This document shows positions 62,241-64,000 of a stretch of DNA of 64,000 bases, in pieces. Below the pieces are notes generated by a model that was given only the letters and a program-made list of their open reading frames with translations, did no database searches and was not told the DNA's origin. The translations under genes were made by a program, and so were the position numbers. Source of the stretch: Fluviicola sp. (lineage in GTDB: Bacteria > Bacteroidota > Bacteroidia > Flavobacteriales_D > Crocinitomicaceae); assembly GCF_039596395.1 (NCBI RefSeq), contig NZ_JBCNJT010000001.1, positions 1,647,315 through 1,711,314 on the forward strand. Direction: 5' to 3'. Position 1 is the stretch's first letter; each line of letters opens with the position of its first letter.

Positions 62241-64000
62241 TTAGTGGAAGACTTGAACAAATCCTTGTTGTTCTACTTCTTCACCTGTCAGTAGTCTTGC
62301 TTTAAACTTGTAGAAGTAAACTCCTTCACTAACTACTTCACCGTTCATGTTTCTTCCGTCCCATGCAGCACCCGGATCGCTGTATTCCGTGATCAGGTTA
62401 CCCCATCTGTTGACGATGGAAATCTCAAACTTATCAACTCCGTCGTAATCCAGGTAGAATTTATTGTTACCTACTGTAGACGAAAGCACGATGATGTTCG
62501 GTGCGGTAATGTAACAAACCTTCCCTCCGATTGTCATGGTCGAAGAATGCGAGTTACATTCATTCGAGGCAGTTACGGTATAAACTCCCGGCCCTACCGT
62601 TATATCATGTCCAACCGTACCATCACTCCAAACGTATGTATCGTTTTGAGGATAAACTCCACAGGAAGTAACGATCGTTGATCCGATACAGATTACGGTA
62701 TCCACTGTGTTTACGTAAGCGTAATTAATGAATTCGATATCGGAAGTCACCGAAGTATTACACTGGTTATCCGTAAAGGTGACCTGGAACGTTCCCGGTA
62801 TACTCGAGGTTATGACGGGATTCAATACGTTCGCACTCGGCATGAAGTGAATATTCGTATCGGCACTTGACCAAACACCGCCGTTTGCAGCAACTGTTCC
62901 GGAAACATTGTAGATGAAATTACAAGTAGATGTATCCGGGAAGATATCCGGCAACAAGAACAGAGTTACCTGTGCTGAAGTGGAGTTGTTACATACATTA
63001 TCGGTAAACGTCACGGTATATGTTCCGCTCGTAGTAGCCGTAATGATCGGATTTGTTGTTGTATCCTCCGGAAGGAAAATAACCTCCGGTGAAACCGCCG
63101 ACCAATGTCCTCCTGTCGGATAAACGAGCGTACCCGTCACATTGAATTGATCACCACAGAGAAGCGTATCGTTGAATATCTGAGGATAAGGCGGGAAGAT
63201 GATCGTCGAGGTGACCGTATCACTACATGCATTATCAATATACGAAACGGTATACGTTCCGGCTGTATTGGTCGTAATCAGGGGGTTATTATTCGTTGTA
63301 GAACTGAAGTTCAATCCTGCCGGAGTAGCACTCCAAACACCTCCTGCGTATGCCTGAGTACCGGTTACCTGGTAAGTCATATCACAAGCAATGGTATCCG
63401 GGAAAATGATCGGTAACGGCAAGCTGAAGATATCGAAAGTAGTATCGTAAGCACAACCGAAATCATCCACTACATTATAAGTATAGTAACTGTGTCCCGG
63501 TGCTGTAGTCTGAACAACAACTAATGTATCGTTCTGTCCGGAAACAATATTCGGAGAAGGACTCCAGAAACCGTCTACATAATAGTTTTGGTATGTTTCG
63601 AAATTCGGGTACAAAGATGCATCGAATACAATTCCCCACTGGAAAATATACCCGTCATCAATCCCCTGGTTATCCTGTACGGAAATCGTCCAGTTTCCGT
63701 CCAACGGACATCCGATGAAGTCATTGAAGTCTCCGTCGGGTGTATAAGTTCCCGGAATCATTGCTGTATTTCCGGAAGGGTTGCTATAGGTATTTCCCAA
63801 ATTGGCACAAATAGTACCGAAATCCGGATTCACAAAACTGAAACAGTATGTTTCAACCGGAGATCCCGGAGCACCACCGTCAGTATCCGTATCGCTACCC
63901 AGGGAAATTCCTCCACCTGAACAACCGTTTGGAACAAGTTCACCTCCACCAAAACCATTATAAGTATTCATCAATGAAACCATGGTTCCGTTCGGACAGG
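62241..64000 (-). CDS. C-terminal part of a secreted T9SS type B protein (5' end outside window)
   Basis: At least 586 residues; the frame stays open to the window edge. The visible N-terminal part (MVSLMNTYNGFGGG ... NWTISVQDNQGIDDGYIFQWGIVF) looks like a proprotein-convertase P-like jelly roll, as in other Bacteroidota surface proteins. Four units of about 75 residues follow, each with an F.D...C...(Y/F).V(S/T)GT......GGVWS pattern and ending with TAGTYTVSYIDNACSDT-like text. The end (NIIVLSSTVGNNKFYLDYDG, ISIVNRWGNLITEYSD, WDGRNMNGEVVSEGVYFYKFKA) is the gliding-associated CHU_C (type B) domain, here without the usual TFTPNGDG wording. Surface location is likely. Confidence 0.9.
   Translation of the reverse strand, partial: CPNGTMVSLMNTYNGFGGGELVPNGCSGGGISLGSDTDTDGGAPGSPVETYCFSFVNPDFGTICANLGNTYSNPSGNTAMIPGTYTPDGDFNDFIGCPLDGNWTISVQDNQGIDDGYIFQWGIVFDASLYPNFETYQNYYVDGFWSPSPNIVSGQNDTLVVVQTTAPGHSYYTYNVVDDFGCAYDTTFDIFSLPLPIIFPDTIACDMTYQVTGTQAYAGGVWSATPAGLNFSSTTNNNPLITTNTAGTYTVSYIDNACSDTVTSTIIFPPYPQIFNDTLLCGDQFNVTGTLVYPTGGHWSAVSPEVIFLPEDTTTNPIITATTSGTYTVTFTDNVCNNSTSAQVTLFLLPDIFPDTSTCNFIYNVSGTVAANGGVWSSADTNIHFMPSANVLNPVITSSIPGTFQVTFTDNQCNTSVTSDIEFINYAYVNTVDTVICIGSTIVTSCGVYPQNDTYVWSDGTVGHDITVGPGVYTVTASNECNSHSSTMTIGGKVCYITAPNIIVLSSTVGNNKFYLDYDGVDKFEISIVNRWGNLITEYSDPGAAWDGRNMNGEVVSEGVYFYKFKARLLTGEEVEQQGFVQVFH

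Overview
The window is chromosomal DNA of a member of the Bacteroidota, most likely order Flavobacteriales (a Fluviicola- or Crocinitomicaceae-like organism; the genus is my inference). Support comes from several secreted proteins with type IX secretion (T9SS) C-terminal signals of both kinds (Por-secretion type A and gliding-associated CHU_C type B), SprB-type repeats, a tmRNA with a YALAA-ending tag, fused alpha/beta oxo-acid dehydrogenase, PadR/PspC pairs, and promoters of the Bacteroidota form TTTG-N19..21-TAnnTTTG with poor Shine-Dalgarno sites. I see no rRNA, tRNA, CRISPR array or transposase.

Layout. 0-5 kb: end of a 17-residue-repeat protein, a SpoIIAA-like gene, ssrA (tmRNA), an AT-rich RloC/PrrC-like ATPase gene, and a Crp-family regulator with a cupin gene, all separated by composite dispersed repeats. 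5-20 kb: two large T9SS type A surface proteins, a three-gene operon of unknown function (DUF4236 protein, four-TM coiled-coil protein, membrane-anchored vWA-like protein), a DUF1826-like gene and a hybrid histidine kinase/AraC one-protein signalling system. 20-24 kb: an accessory stretch with a Fic toxin whose candidate inhibitor gene is convergent and overlaps it tail to tail, a SIR2-like gene and an AT-rich gene with a HEPN RNase motif. 24-32 kb: NTF2-like, DinB, PEBP, AraC, radical SAM, a small membrane protein, and a T9SS M1 metallopeptidase preceded by a heptanucleotide repeat. 32-40 kb: a 2261-residue SprB-repeat adhesin. 40-54 kb: rpsA (ribosomal protein S1), PadR/PspC, MORN-like secreted protein, oxo-acid dehydrogenase E1, a small cysteine/histidine-rich envelope cluster, endonuclease III without its iron-sulfur ligands, DUF4287, cupin. 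54-64 kb: oxidoreductase, dicarboxylate symporter, MFS transporter, ribD, MBL hydrolase, an HU/SPOR membrane protein, GAPDH and the 3' part of a further T9SS type B protein.

The genes most worth a second look are the convergent Fic/antitoxin pair, the DUF4236-coiled coil-vWA operon, the short RloC-like ATPase, the SIR2 and HEPN genes, and the cluster-less endonuclease III. Intergenic space is unusually rich in repeats: at least six dispersed families recur, mostly downstream of genes, and one contributes a promoter element.
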